DNA of 64,000 bases from Talinum fruticosum. Its lineage: Eukaryota > Streptophyta > Magnoliopsida > Caryophyllales > Talinaceae. Numbering within the stretch: position 1 is the first letter of the stretch; each line of letters opens with the position of its first letter. A program made the position numbers and the translations under genes. The stretch is from positions 2,745,001 through 2,809,000 of the forward strand of contig JAITYX010000058.1 of assembly GCA_021018815.1 (NCBI GenBank), in the 5' to 3' direction. Below the pieces are notes generated by a model. It had not been told where the DNA came from, ran no database searches, and was given only the letters and a program-made list of their open reading frames with translations. Shown piece by piece: positions 1 through 13,260 of this stretch.

Positions 1-593
1 CGTCGCAATTTGGAAGTTTTCTAGTAGTGCTAGAATTTCGTAAAGAGCTTTAAGGTGCTTGGAGTTGGGGTTCTCCTTGCTAGGATGCTTGAGAGAAGAA
101 GGTTCTCATCGCGAGAAAACAAAGAAGGCGGGCTTGTGATTTGAGTTCGGTCACGGAGAAGTTTTTGCGTGACCTAGGGAATTCTTTAGCGTACTTCTCA
201 ATGAAATCATTAGCAACCTCGTTGAAAGGTATGGGGTTGCTGTTCAATAACATACAAGATACTTTGAAAAGACGGTGGAGAAGAGAAGTGTTGATGCGAA
301 CAGTGATGTTCGAACCTTGGAGGTGAGGATACCCTTAGAGCTAGAAAGATTGGAATAGAACTTAGAAACGAGTTACGGGTAAATGAAATCACTAAAACAA
401 AGAAAATTGTAGACTCGTGTTAATTTTATGTGAGCCAACCACGAAAACTTAGTGGTCGAGAAGAATTTGTCATCTAACGTTAGGTGTTAGGTGACAAGAG
501 GTTTGGAAGGATTAGAGGGCCCTCCACGGCTTTTTGTACGAGGTTTCTTGGTGGCAGCTCCAAAAAATCAAGGTGGGAACCTCTTTTCGGCAT
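1..593 (-). pseudogene. Env-like ORF of copia element A, 5' part, runs off window
   Basis: This is the start of the extra ORF that this copia family carries between pol and the 3' LTR. The start codon is read as ATG at 593 because the protein then opens MPKRG, the same N-terminus as in element E (48874). About 71 codons are open before a stop; further pieces follow in shifted frames, including a stretch matching the conserved central part of the family's env-like protein. The C-terminal half is beyond the left edge. Upstream are a TATA box and the pol stop codon of the same copy. SIRE-type copia elements are known to carry an ORF here; the product's function is not established. Confidence 0.6.
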
Positions 594-854
594 GTTTGAT
601 GTTGAAAAGAGAGAGATATGAATTCTTGTGAAAATGCAAACGAGAGATAGCTCGACGACAGGTGAGCGAAGAGAAAAAGAAAAGTGGAGTAGCAAGTGAG
701 AGAGCTGAGAGCAACAGAGTGCTTATTTAAGATGTTTTTCTCTTAGCTTGAGAGCGACGTATGTTTCTTCGAAATTAGAGAGCTTGTTTCAAGTTGGAGT
801 AAGTGAGTGAGAGTAAGTAGAGAGTAAAGTAACGAAATGAAGGAAAATAGATGC

Positions 855-862
855 TATTTATA
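855..862 (-). promoter_or_regulatory. Internal TATA box upstream of env-like ORF (element A)
   Basis: On the minus strand the sequence reads CTATAAATAGCA, 262 bp before the env-like ATG. A perfect match to the MYB3R-binding MSA consensus YCYAACGGYYA lies upstream of it at 970-980. The same arrangement occurs in B, E and H. That it is a working promoter is inference. Confidence 0.5.
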
Positions 863-1249
863 GAGGAATAATCGTCCTTCGATATTCGTTCGACTCAGCC
901 TTCTTCAACGGTCACCTCGACCGGTGTGACTGTTTTGCTCTCGAACGGTTAGAATTCCAATGACTGTCTCCCAACGGCTAGTTGTCTTATCAAAGCACGC
1001 GAGAGAGAGAGAGAAAAAGAGATTTTAAAATACAATTATGAAATTCTTCACTTGTCTAGAGATGATTTCGAAGTTTAATGTCCAGTTTTCTTAAAGTCTG
1101 AGTTCGACTCAATTAAGTTTCGAGTGTCTCGAAACCACAAACAACTAATAACTATCAGCTCGGTATCACTCGGTTAAAGCTGAACTAATGGCTATTAAGG
1201 AAAGTAAGCACACAACACATAATCATGCAAAGTAATTAAAAAAATTTAA

Positions 1250-4200
1250 TTATGCATTAATCATGCCAAGCTCACTCCTAATAAAACAAAGCCGATCCTC
1301 ACTAAGGGGCTTATTAAAGATATCAGGTAATTAAAGATTGGTAGGAATGAATTCAAGTTCAATATCACCCTTTTCATAATGATCTCTCGGAAAATGATAC
1401 CCGACCTCAATATGTTTAGTCTTTAAGTGCTTGAAGCTGGATTCTTGGTGATGCTGATTGCACTTTGATTATTACACTTGATTGTAACAGATTTTAATGA
1501 AAGTCCAAGATCTTTCAAGTGTTGCTCTATCCATAAGATCTTAGCACGAGCATGCCCCAGCTGCAATATGCTCAGCTTCGGCAGTTGGTAGAGCTATTGA
1601 GTTTTGCTTCTTTCGGTGCCAAGATATCGTGGATTGACCAAGAAACTAGCAGGCTCCTAAGGTGCTCTTTCTATCAACTTTATACCCAGTATAGTTAGCA
1701 TCCGAGTATCCAGGTGATAGTCGGTTACGAGTCTCTAGAGTACCATAGACCTAAATTCCGAGTCCCTGCAAGATATCTGAATATTCTCTTCACCGCAGTG
1801 AGATGTGATTTTTTGGATTAGCTTGAAATCTTCTACACATACAAACACTAAACATGATGTCTGGCCTACTAGAAGTAAGATAGAGCAAAGATCCAATCAT
1901 ACCTCGGTAGAGTTTCCAATCTATCGCTTTAGCTTTCTCAATTGAGTCCAGTTTTATGCAATTGCTCATAGGTGTTGCTTGCATGTTTCGCATCTTGGAG
2001 TTTATACTTCTTCAGCAGCTCCTTTGTATACTTTGATTGATGGACATAGATGCCATCTTTGTCTTGCTTGATTTTTACACCAAGGAAGAAATTGAGTTCT
2101 TCCATCATACTCATTTGAAATTCCTCTCTCATTAACTCGGAAAAATCTCGACATAGAATTTCATTAGTAGCTCAAAAAATTATGTCATCAACATATATTT
2201 GAGCAATAAGAAAGTCTTTCCCGTAGTTTTTAAAAAAGAGTTTTGTCAATCTGACCTCTTCAAAATCGTTTTCAACCAAGACATTTCTCAGTCTTTCAAA
2301 CAAGCTCGGGAGCTTGTTTAACACCATAGAGAGCTTTTTGCAATTTGAAAACGTGATTTCGAAATTCTTAGTTTTCAAATCCAGGGGGTTGCTCAACATA
2401 GACTTCCTCTTCAATGAAACCATTAAGAAAAGCACATTTAACATCCATTTGATATAACTTGATATTCATGCTAGATTAAAATGTCAACAAGATTCTAATA
2501 GCTTCAATTCTAGCAATAGGTGCAAAGGTTTCCCCACAATCAATCCCATCTTCTTGATTATAATCTTCAGCCACAAGTCTAGCCTTATTTCGACTACCAA
2601 CCCACCTTCATCCAGCTTGTTTTTGAAAACCCTTTTGGTTCCTATGACTGGGTGGTTAGGAGGTCGTTTGGTCACGATCCACACTTGGTTTCTTTCGAAT
2701 TGATTGAGTTCCTTTTACATGGCCTTTACCCATTCAGGTTCATTTAGAACCTCTAGTGTATTTCGGGTTCCGTTAATGAAAAGAATGTAGTGAATACACA
2801 TAAATTATGAAGAGAGGAACGAGTTCTTACCCCACTTGTTGATGTCGAGATATGATGTTTTCTAGTGGGTGACTAGAAGCATACTTGAAAGCTCTACTGT
2901 TCTTTAGTTCATCAGATCCGTAGGTTAAATTGATTGATCTTCGATGAGTCTATGCTGAGTGAGCTTCTTCATCAAACCGACCTTCAACATTCTAAGCTGG
3001 CTATTGAGTCATCTCATTCGAGTCCGAGTGACTTCATTCTAAGTGACATGGATTTGATTCTTGATGAGCTCATTTTCATCAAGATCATCATTTCTGCTGA
3101 GCTTCGGATCTAAGAATGTTGACTCCCTTCGTTTTCCCTATTCAATCTCATCAAACACAACGTGGATGCTTTCTTCCACTTTGTTAGTTCTTTTATTGAA
3201 AATACGATATGCTTTGTTATGAGATGAATAACCAAGAAAAATACCTTCATTTGACCGAGCATCAAACTTGGTCAAGTGATCCTTACAATTGTTATGAACG
3301 AAACACTTACATCCAAAGAGTTTGAAGTATAAAATATTAGGTTTCTTCCCTTTGTAGAGCTCGTATGGAGTTTTCTTCGAGCATGGGTCCGATGAGGCAT
3401 CTCGTTCAATGTGTAGTTGGTCTGTGTTGACTACCTCAGCCTAGAAATAATAGGGTAGATTATGTTTAATCATCATTGTCCTAACTATTTCTTCAAGAGT
3501 TCGATTCTTCCTCTCCACCACTCCATTTTGTTGAGGAGTTCTTGAAGCTGAGAAGTTGTGAGAGATGTCATTCTTGTCACGAGAACTCTACAAATTCCGA
3601 GTAGTGGAATGCCCTTCCATGGTCGGTTTAAATCCTCCGGATCCGAGTCTCGGACTCAACTTGGATTTTCCTGCAGAGCTTGCTTGAACTCTTTGAATGC
3701 TTCATTTACGTGCTTAAGAAAACACACCCGGGTAAATCGTGATTAGTCATCAACAATAACAAGCACATATGATTTACCTTCGAGACTCTTGACAGGGGTT
3801 TCACCGGATAAATCCATATGCAACATTTCAAGCACCTTGGATACGGGAACAGTTTTCAGAGATTTGAAAGATGACTCGACTTGTTCCCTTTTGTGCACGC
3901 TTCACAAATTTTATCTTTCTTAAATGCACAGTTAGGCAAACCTCGACTAAACTATGAGATGCACGTTTCTTAATGGTATGCATGCTAACATGACCTAGTC
4001 TACGATGCCATGTCCATGAATCATCGTGTAGAGATCCTTTTAAACAAGATAAATTCGGACTTGGGTCGAAAGAGGAATAGTATTAGTGTTACTCGATCTC
4101 TTACCTAAGAGCTTGATTTCCTTGGTAGTATCATTAGAGATATAATAGTTGGTCTAGGTGAATCTTACCTCTTGACCTTTGTCACATAGTTGAGAGATGC

Positions 4201-4430
4201 TTGAGCGGATTGTACTTTAACCCTTTGATAAGGTACACTAGGCTGACCGGATTGTTTCCTTTTCCAATCTTGCCTATCCCAATTATCTTGCCTTTGCTGT
4301 CATCTCCAAATGTGCATTTTCCTCCCTTGTAATCTTCTAACTTAGAAAAGAATCTTGAATCTCCTCACATGTGGCATGAGCATCCACTATGTAGGTACCA
4401 ATGCCCTTTTGTTCTTTTTTGAGCCACATG
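1250..4430 (-). pseudogene. Degenerate copia pol (protease-integrase-RT-RNase H), element A
   Basis: Reading leftwards, a protease remnant near 4400 has lost its Asp (expected DSG). The integrase zinc region lies near 3950-4010, integrase core pieces at 3400-3900 (ending close to a QNGxxER-type segment), and RT from about 2760. The RT catalytic YVDD is at about 2176-2195, and the RNase H motif TAEAEHIAAGA is at about 1554-1600. Pol ends at a TAA at 1250-1252 after the family ending ELGMINA. Several frameshifts and stops break the frame, so the copy is dead. The domain order INT before RT identifies Ty1/copia rather than gypsy. Confidence 0.85.
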
Positions 4431-6247
4431 CAAGTCGAAACAAACTAACCTTTCTCACTTCCTCTAATGAACCCAGTAACTCCCTTTACTCTGGTCCTTT
4501 TCGAGGAAGTACACTCTTGGGAACTCAGATTTGAATAACCTTAGGTTTGGTATGATTTTGAGTCTTTCTTTTAGAGAACTAAGTCCGTGTCTCTTTCTTT
4601 TTAAAAGCTTTTCTTTTATAAACCGGTGGAGAAGGTTTTCTCCGTAAGCTGGTGCAGGCTCAGTCCTCATTTCATTCTTATGAATGGGAGGGTGCTCGAG
4701 CTTCCTGAACTTCACGGTTCGGAATCCTTTTGAAGAGTTCCGAGTAGGAATTGGATTCCTCCTCTTTGTTAAAACCAAGACCTTCTTTTCGAAGGGGGCA
4801 CATTGAGATCCTAAGAGCATATGAAGGTGTTTCGACCTTGAGTAAATTTTAAAACAAGCTCTTAAGACTCATTGAGCTTTTGCTTCAGTTGCTCATTTTC
4901 TCTTCGAGTGACTCGGACTTAGTCTCATTAGATTGAGCACTAATCATGAGTTGTCGCGAGTAAGTCTCGATTTTTCCAATTCGTTTTTCAAAGAGATGCT
5001 CTCAAAAGTAACGGACTCAAATTGTTCTTAAAGCGAGAAGAATCGGAATTAGACTTTTCTTCCAAAGTAAAAATATATTTGGCTAAATCAACTTTGGAGA
5101 ATTTGAGGAAGTATTCAATTACCTCCCGAGGATTTGTTTCCTCACTGTCCGAGTGATCCGAGTCCGACTCGATTCTACTTACGAGTCCGAAAGTGCCATC
5201 GGACATTTTGAATCATCCGAGTCCTCATCATCTTCCGATGAGTCTTCATCACTCCAAGTGGCAATCATAGCCTTTTTCTTCTTTCTGTCTCTCTTCCTTC
5301 CGGGACGAGTCTTTGACTATGTGTTCCTTGCTACCACATTCAAAACAGACCGAGTTCTTAGTCAAAGATAACTTTGAAGGAGAAGAGTGCTTACCTTTTC
5401 TATCCTTCTTATCTTTCTTATAGAACTCTTCTCTTGGCTTCTTATCCCATCTCTTGTGTTTCATCATTCTCTTAAACCTCTAGCGATGAGTGCCAAAGGA
5501 TCCTCTTCGAGTCCGATGAACTTAGATTTGCTTCTCCGGTTTACGAGGCTTTCGGCGCAATGTTCTTTTTGGTGCTAACCTCTGCGTCCTCCTCTTCCGA
5601 GATGGATCTCGTGGGTGAGTAGCTTCCCAATGAGTTCGTCCGGCTTGAGTTAGGATAGGTTCTAAGCCTCTTCAATGGATGTTACCTTGGGACCCCATCT
5701 TCTCTTGGGTAGAGTTACGAGTATCTTTCGCACATTTCCTCGTGGGAGATCTTTCTACCCGAGAGATTTGAGATTGTTAATAATCTCGGTGAAGCGAGAT
5801 AAACATATGAGTGATGTTCTCTTATGACTCCATCTTGAACAGCTCGTACTTGTGAAGATATTAGCTTATCTTGGCTTGTCGACCCGGCTTGTCCCTTTAT
5901 CGGTGTTGACAAGTGTATCCCACACTTCTTTGGCTGTGTCACGGGCGACACTCGGTTGTATTCTTCCGAGCTGATGGTGCACATCAGAATGTTCATCGCC
6001 TTGAAGTTCTTTCGAACTTCTCTACTTCCTCGATAGTGAACTGGACCTTTGTCTTGGGCACGAGTCTTGTTTCTTACGTCTTCATGGGAATGTAGTTGCC
6101 TACTTGTATGATGTTCCGGATATCTTCTTCGTGATCTAATAGGAAACATTCCATGAGCTTCTTCTAGTTCACGAAATTAGATCCTTTGAACTTCGGTGGT
6201 CCGCTCGAAGATCATCCCTCATCAAACTCTCCATTGTTCCGAGCCAT
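4431..6247 (-). pseudogene. Degenerate copia gag, element A
   Basis: Gag starts at ATG 6247 with MARNNGEFDEG and then hits an in-frame TGA where copy B has AGA (Arg). The rest follows the SIRE-type gag plan: a nucleocapsid-precursor part, a zinc knuckle near 5308-5346, then an acidic, Ser-rich tail with DSDHSDSEE. The knuckle reads CFECGSKEHIVKDS, so the fourth zinc ligand (Cys) has become Ser. Gag would coat the element RNA in virus-like particles. Pol follows about 1.8 kb downstream. The early stop and knuckle mutation make it non-functional. Confidence 0.8.
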
Positions 6248-6291
6248 TTGATCTTTAAACCTTTGGATGGTTGGATCCTCTCCGAAAGGCT

Positions 6292-6306
6292 AGGCTCGAT
6301 ACCAAT
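6292..6306 (-). promoter_or_regulatory. Primer binding site (initiator Met tRNA type), element A
   Basis: The minus strand reads ATTGGTATCGAGCCT directly after the LTR end. The canonical plant site is TGGTATCAGAGC; here one A is missing. B has the same one-base deletion at 15313-15327. Confidence 0.8.
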
Positions 6307-7842
6307 TGAAGGTTTGCTCTTGGAGAAACTAAGTCACCCTAGAGGGGGTGAATAGGGTGATGGGGAAATTTAAACAAGTAATGGAAGAATAAAACTAGAC
6401 AAAACTCCGAGGAGAGTCCGAGTTTAGATTGAACTCGAAAGGTACTAACTCATAAAGTTATGTGGAAACCCTTCCGGGGTAGAAAACCACGACCGGTGCT
6501 AATCCAAGCACCAAGTCAAATCCACTATTTTGATTCCACAAAATACGGTAGAAAGACTAAACCAGAATTGCTCCCTTAAACAATTCCTTATAAGATTTCC
6601 TAGACTCGAAATTACCTTATCTCGTTCTAGTACGTCAAAAGCGAGGTAACCTTTACGAGTTACGGATAACCGAGCTAAGTTAACCCTTATATCTCGGTCA
6701 AGAGACCTTACTCGGAAAGTGAGAGTGAGTGTTTGTAATCGATTACAAGACCTTACAACTTAGAAAGATATTAAGTACAAAGTTGGAGTTGTAAGTAGAA
6801 GATTAAGTATGAATACAATAACTTTTTCTTACGTGTATGTATTGAGAGTTGGTTCAGCCATCTTTAAGTCTTAAGAGTTGGCTTCTATTTATAGATAACC
6901 AAGCGGATTAACCGTTGTGACTATCTTTTGATAGGAAGTCCTTTGTGACCGTTGCAATGGATTTTCCGAGTCACTCGGAAAATATCCGTTGAGGTGTGAA
7001 CGTTTAGCAACGGCTCTTGAATCCTTTGGAAGTCCCAATCCACTGGTGGTGTTCGAAAAGTACGGTGGAAACCACCGTTGAGCTTAGCGTTGCGGATTTC
7101 TAGTTTTGGAAACGAGCAACCCGGACATATTGTCCGGGCCTTCGTCGAAGGTGGAAAAAGCCTTGTCTACTGGTGATTTGACGTTTTAAAGCCGGTTACT
7201 TTTGTAATTTAAAAATATGATAGCCTCGTTTGAATAACCTACAAAAGTAAATCAATTTGGTTCTTCAAGTACAAAATACTTTGGTCCAAGATCGGACACG
7301 AGATAATAATTTTAATTAAGATAATTAAGTGCATAATTATCTAAGTCGGAAAGAAATGGAATTTTACTGGGTCTAATAGCTATTATTCTCAAATTCCATA
7401 TGAGTCGAGTCTAGAAGTAAAGCAAGTCCGATAAATAACATCGAGTGGAAAGACTTAATCTAGACTGCCAATGTTCAAACCAAGCATGGTGACTTAGAAA
7501 GATAAATTAACACGAGTAATCCAATCAAACTTAGATCATGAACTCGGACATGAGTTTATGCCAAATAGAATAAGTGTTTGAACATGTAATATATCCGAGT
7601 GTTGTTTGAGTGACTCGGAACTGTATGAGAAATGATAAACAAGAATATGCTTTACGAGTGAGTCAAAGTCAAAAGAGAATATATGCGATAGTTTACGTAA
7701 CACTCAAAAAGATGTTATATCACTCGGAAAAGCTTATAAAACATATAGAATGACTTTTGATCAAAACCTTATAAGAGATAAAGTCCGATACCTGGTTCCT
7801 TGATGGAACTCGGAATGATGTATATGACAGTCCGAGTCTTCA
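6307..7842 (-). mobile_element. Copia LTR shared by elements A and B (1536 bp)
   Basis: The LTR begins at 7842 with TGAAGACTCGG and ends at 6307 with AACCTTCA. Its right side touches B's polypurine tract (7843-7860), making it B's 3' LTR; its left side touches A's primer site, making it A's 5' LTR. A TATA box (CTATAAATAG on the minus strand) is at 6886-6893. The U3 sequence groups with the solo LTR at 54879-56486 and not with B's own 5' LTR at 15328-16690. Confidence 0.88.
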
Positions 7843-7860
7843 CTTTATTCTCTCCCCTAG
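7843..7860 (-). other. Polypurine tract of element B
   Basis: The minus strand reads CTAGGGGAGAGAATAAAG immediately before the LTR start TGAAGACT. It corresponds to the AAAAAGGGGAGAT tract of element E and primes plus-strand DNA synthesis. Confidence 0.6.
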
Positions 7861-7934
7861 TATTTCATTAAAAAGAAGGTAGAAAATAGCACCAAAAAAA
7901 AATACAATTGAAGTTGGACAAAAAAAATGAAGAG

Positions 7935-9513
7935 GGGCGTCGTTGTCGAGAGGAGGAGGGGCGGGTAGTATGCGGCGCCGATAAGCTTGGGAGGAGGTTG
8001 ATGATAGCGACGGCGACAACGACAGGAATGTCCGGAATTTGCTCAGTCCTGGTTGTCTCGAGCCGAGGGCATATCTTCCTCAAGCTCATCCTTCTAAAAG
8101 ACAATAGAGGGTGGTGCTTCGACTTAGCAGCTGTGGGTCGACCAACGTCCTAGCTTCTTCCGACCCACTCAAATCGTGATATGAGGAGATGAGTTACGGT
8201 TTAGGAGCTTATGCACCTTAGCCCCGAGTGTTAAGCGACCTCTTCTCTTTCTTTCTCCTCTTCCTTCTCCTTTTTAGGTCGGGCTACTTCATCCGCTTCC
8301 TCTACCTCAGTCGACGTAGACTGGGTCAGGCTGGAGGACTCCTTAGAAGTATCTCGAAGTTTATAGGTCCTAGGCGACCTTGGATCTATGTTCTTAAAGA
8401 AGTTGGAGCTGCTCGCCCTACTCGTTGATGATGCCCTTGAGCTCGATTAGCAGATCCTGGTTCTCCCGGATCCGAGATCGGCCATTCTTCCGGTTGATAA
8501 CCGGGCCTTAAAGAACATTTTTTAGAGAGCGGCGAATGTCTCAAAGTTCTTCGGACATAGAAGTAATTTTGTCTACCAATAGGGTAAACATAGCAGCAGA
8601 GGTCGAAGGAGATGGTTGAGAAGTAGAGGGACCAGCAGAGAGAGGATGAAATGGTAGAAGAGTCTTGAATGCGAGTAGAAGGGGGTGAGGCGAGTCTCAA
8701 CTCGGACCCATGAACCCGGAGACCAGGCTTGACTTCCTAGTACCCGTAACACAAAAGCTCTTTTCACGCAACCATAATGGCAGCCTTAGAAACAACATTT
8801 GGATCCGAGGGGAGGAAACTTTGAACTGTTTGAAAATAACAGTCAAAAGGGCTCCAAAGGGAAATGGATCAGATTTCTTTGATTGAGGTAGCACGAAGCC
8901 ATATGCTCAAGGATAGAAGGAAAGAAGTCTACATCGTAGCCCTATAAGATATCAAACAAAGCTTTGAGAATCTTGGAGTTAGGACTCTCTTTGTCTGGAA
9001 TGATGAGAGAAGAAAGTTCTCATCAAAATGAAATAGAGTAGTCTTGCCTCGGTCTTCATCCGAGTCACGGAGAAACTCTTGCGTGACTCGGGAACTTCCT
9101 TGGTATACTTCTCAAAGAATTCATCAACAATCTCCATAAATGGTATGGGATTGCAATTAAAAAAACAGAAGAGACTTTGAAAAGGTGATGAAGAAGAGAG
9201 AGGTTGACATAAACAACCTTCTCTTGAACTCGTGAGGTAATGATTGCCTCGGAGTAAGACATGTTAGAATAGAACTCGGCAATGAGTTCACGATAAAAGA
9301 ATTCATTGAAGCACAAATAATTGTACACTCCAAGTACTTTTGATGTGCTGCAACCATGAAAAGGAAGTGGTTGGGAAGAATTCATCATCCAATGTGAGAT
9401 GTTGGGTGAGAAAGATTTTCGAGGGGTTGGATGTACCCTTTTGAGGAGTTTTGGTGCTCGGGCTTTTTGGTAGTAGACCCCAACAAATTAGGTGCTAAAC
9501 CTATTTTAGGCAT
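7935..9513 (-). pseudogene. Env-like ORF, element B
   Basis: Read from ATG 9513, the N-terminus is MPKIGLAPN with a stretch of Lys residues, matching the family start. The central conserved part is recognisable in separate frames: an EFYSNM segment and a VNLSLLHHLFKV segment (ORF 9388-9065), and later PFPFGALL (about 8850-8830). The C-terminal end, with TRPSSSRQRRPSS near 7940-7990, aligns with the basic Ser-Arg tail of E's protein. Frameshifts separate the pieces. I see no hydrophobic membrane segment. The middle resembles what databases call 'putative plant transposon protein' or 'envelope-like' domains; this comes from recollection of the family, not a search. Confidence 0.55.
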
Positions 9514-9668
9514 GGTGATTTAAGAAACAGAGACGACACAAGAGAGAGCAAAGAAAGAAAGAACGCTTAGAATTCGGATCGAGAAAGAAAATGCGAGTGA
9601 GCAAGAATTCTTAGAGTAGAGAGCACGAAGGCGAGTGAGTAAAATAAGAAATGAAGGTAAAGGGATGC

Positions 9669-9676
9669 TATTTATA
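9669..9676 (-). promoter_or_regulatory. Internal TATA box upstream of env-like ORF (element B)
   Basis: The minus strand reads GCTATAAATAGCATC, 156 bp before the env-like ATG at 9513. A perfect MSA-type motif TCCAACGGCTA (plus-strand reading) sits upstream at 9786-9796. The position matches A, E and H. Confidence 0.5.
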
Positions 9677-10090
9677 GCAAAAAGAAATGACCTTCATCCT
9701 TCATTCTCGACCAGAATACCAAACGGTACTCTTAGACCGAGTGTGACGTTCTACTCTCCAATGTCTAGAATTCCAACAGCTTTCTTCCAACGGCTAGTTT
9801 TCTCTAATTGAAATGCGTGACGAGACAGAGACAGAGAGAGAAAGGAAACACTTTTAAGAAAAAATATTTTTAAATTCTCCATTTATCTAGAGATAATTCC
9901 GAACTTTGATGTCCATTTTGCTTAAAAATTGAGTCCGACCCAGTATGTTTTCCGAGTGACTCATAACACTTAGAGAACTAATAACTCATAGCTCGGTTTC
10001 ACTCGATCAACTAATCCATTTGTTATTAAAACAAAACAAAACATATGACACATAATTATGCAAGGATAAATCACTTAATAAATCATATAA

Positions 10091-13000
10091 TCATGCATTA
10101 ATCATACCAAGCTCATTCCTAATAAAGCAAAACCGATCTTCACTAAGTGGCTTATTGAAAATATCAGCTAATTGAAATTTTGTATGAATGAATTCAAGTT
10201 CAATATCACCTTTCTCACAGTAGTCTCTTAGAAAATGATACCCGACCTCAATATGCTTTGTCTTTGAGTGTTGAACCAGATTCTTGGTAATGCTTGATTG
10301 TCACACTTGATTGGGATATATTTGAATAATAAGCCTAGATCCTTCAAGTGCTGCTTGATCCACAAAATCTAAGCATAGCAAGTGCCAGCTGTAATGTACT
10401 CAGCTTCGGCAGTTGATAGAGCAATAGAATTTTATTTACGTGAGTGCCAGGAGATGAGAGATTGACCCAGAAATTGGCATGCTCCTGATGTGCTCTTTCT
10501 ATCAACATTGTATCTAGCATAATCAGCATTTGAGTATCCAATAAGAGTTAGTTTTGAGTCTTTTGATAACCATAGACTAAGATTCCGAGTCCCTGCAAAA
10601 TATCTGCAAATTCTCTTTACCGCACTCGAGATGTGATTCTTTTGGATTAGCTTGAAATCTTGTACAAAGGCAGACACTCGAACATGATATCTAGCCTACT
10701 AGATTTGAGATAAAGTAAAGATCTGATCATACGTATGTAGAGTTTCGATCTACAACTTTACCTTTCTCATCTAAGTCTAGTTTCAAACTACTACTCATAG
10801 GTGTTGTTGCATGCTTCACATCTTGTAGTTTGTACTTCTTCAAAAGCTCCTTGGTATACTTGGATTGATGGACATAAATGTCATCCTTGTCTTCTTTGAT
10901 TTGTAAACCAAGAAAGAAGTAGAGTTCTCCCATCATACTCATTTGGAACTCCTGTATCATCAACTTAGAAAACTCTTAACATAGAGTTTCATTAGTAGCT
11001 CTAAAAATGATATCATCAACATAGATCCGAACGATAAGATAATCTTTTACCTTGGTTTTTATGAAAAGAGTTTTGTCAATCTGAGCTCTTTTGAAATCAT
11101 TTTCAACCTAGAAGCTGCTTAGTCATTCATACCAAGCTCTGGGAGCTTGTTTAAGACCATATAAAGCCTTCTCTAATTTGAAAACATGATTTGGAAATTT
11201 TGAGTTTTCAAATCCACGGGGTTGCTCAACATAGACTTCTTCTTGAATGAAACCATTCAGAAAAGCACATTTGACATCCATTTGGTAAAGCTTGGTATTC
11301 ATACTATATGCAAATGCCAACAAGATTCTGATTGCTTTAATCCTAGCAACAGGTACAAAGGTTTCTCACAATCAATTCCTTCTTCTTGATGGTAACCCCG
11401 AGCAACAAGTCTAGCCTTATTTCTAACTACCAACCCTTTCTCATCGAGTTTGTTCTTGAAAACCCATTGGGTTCCTATGATAGGGTGGTTAGATGGTCGT
11501 TTGCTCGTAGTCCATACTTGGTTTCTTTCAAATTGATCGAGCTCTTATGGCATGGCCTCTACCTATTCAGGCTCATTTAGGGCTTCTAGTGTTATTTTGG
11601 GTTCCGATAATGATATAAATGCAAAAAATGCACATAGATTTTACAAAGAAGATCTAGTTCTTACCCCACTTGTTGATGTTAGAAAGTATGTTTTCAGGTG
11701 GTGGCTGGATGCATATTTGAAAGCTTTACCTGTCCTTTGATTTACCAAGTTTGTTTGTTGAACAGCTGATCTTTAGTTAGTTGATCTTGCTGAGTCTCAT
11801 TGATTTGTTCCTCGAGCATTTTGAGCTGGCTCTTGAGTTGGTTCGATCCGAGTCATAACATTTTGAGTTGCCTCGGTAATTCTGTTTTGACTCTTTCGAG
11901 CTCAGCCTCAACAAGATCATCTTCATCTCGGTTGAGTCTAAGATTCGAGTATGTGGACTCACTTATCCTGCCAAGATCAATTTCATCAAAGACAACATGG
12001 ATACTTTCTTCCACTTTGTTATTTTGTTAAAAACATGATAAACTTTGCTATGAGATGAATAACCCGGAAATATATCTTCATCCGACATAACATCAAACTT
12101 AGTCAGATGCTCCTTACCATTGTTGTGGACAAGACACTAACACCCAAATGGTTTGAAGTAGGAGATATTGGGTTTCTTCCGTTTGTAAAGCTCGTAGGGT
12201 GTTTTCTTTAAGATGGGTCCGATGAGGCATCCGTTGGATGTGTAATTTGCTCTGTTGATCGCCTCAGCTCGTAAATAGTAAGGTAGATCATTTTCAATCA
12301 TCATAGTCCTTCCTATTTCTTCAAGAGTTATGTTCTTTCTCTCCATTACTCCATTCTGTTGAGAAGTTCTTAGTGCAGAGAAGTTGTGAGAGATGCCATT
12401 CTTATCACAAAAATCTACAAATTCTAAGTAATCGAACTCCCTTCCATGGTCGGTTTGAATCCTTATGATCCGAGTCCGACACTCCACTTGAATTTTTCCA
12501 TAGAGCTTAGTGAACTCTTTGAAGGATTCTTTCTTGTTCTTAAGAAAACATACCCAAGTAAATCATGAGAAATCATCAAAGACAACAAGTACATACGATT
12601 TACCTCCAAGACTTTTGACGAGAATTTCACCACAAATTCATATTCAAGCACTTTGGATGTAGGTACGGTTTTGAGTGGCTTGAACGATGATCTAACTTGC
12701 TTACCTTTTATGCATGCCTCACATATTTTATCGTTGTTAAAAGCACAGTTAGGTAAACCCCTAACCGATCAATGAGATGTAAGTTTCTTGACAATATGCA
12801 TGCTAATATGGCCTAATCTACGATGCCAAGTCCATGAATCATCCTTCACGAAGCTTTTAGACATGATAAATTATGACTTGAATCCGAGAGAGAAACGAGT
12901 GTATGTGGTACCCGACCTCGGACACTGAGAGCTTAGTCTCTTTAGTGACTGCATCATAGATGTAGCGGTTTGTCCGAGTGAACATTACCTGTTGACCTTT

Positions 13001-13260
13001 GTCATATAGCTGAGAAATGCTAAGGAGATTGTACTTGAGTCCTTTGACAAGGTAGACTAGGCTAATTATGTTGTTTCCTTCACCAATTTTGCCAACCCTT
13101 ACTATCTTGCCTTTGCTGTTATCTCCAAAAGTGACTTTCCCTCCTTTTAGATCTTCTAGCTTAGAGAAGAGTCTTGAATCTCCTGACATGTTGCGTGAGC
13201 AACCACTATCTCGAGTACCAATGACCTTTCTTCTTCTTCGAGTTACCTACGGGACGGAAG
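10091..13260 (-). pseudogene. Degenerate copia pol, element B
   Basis: This is the best preserved minus-strand pol. The protease has an intact catalytic DSG (Asp codon at 13208-13210) followed by CSRNMSGD and an open run to about 12857. The integrase core at 12487-12137 keeps the TDHGREF segment (second catalytic Asp) and QQNGVMERKN (catalytic Glu). RT has [14 protein letters not shown] (11323-11123) and YVDDIIF near 11010. RNase H at 10677-10344 runs on to STAEAEYITAG. The frame ends at TGA 10091-10093 after ELGMINA. Several frameshifts interrupt it. Each domain would act in copying and integrating the element. Confidence 0.87.

Noticed and set aside
5249..5467. Zinc-knuckle ORF as a host CCHC protein gene
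   Set aside because: It continues in frame-shifted pieces into copia gag and pol of element A.
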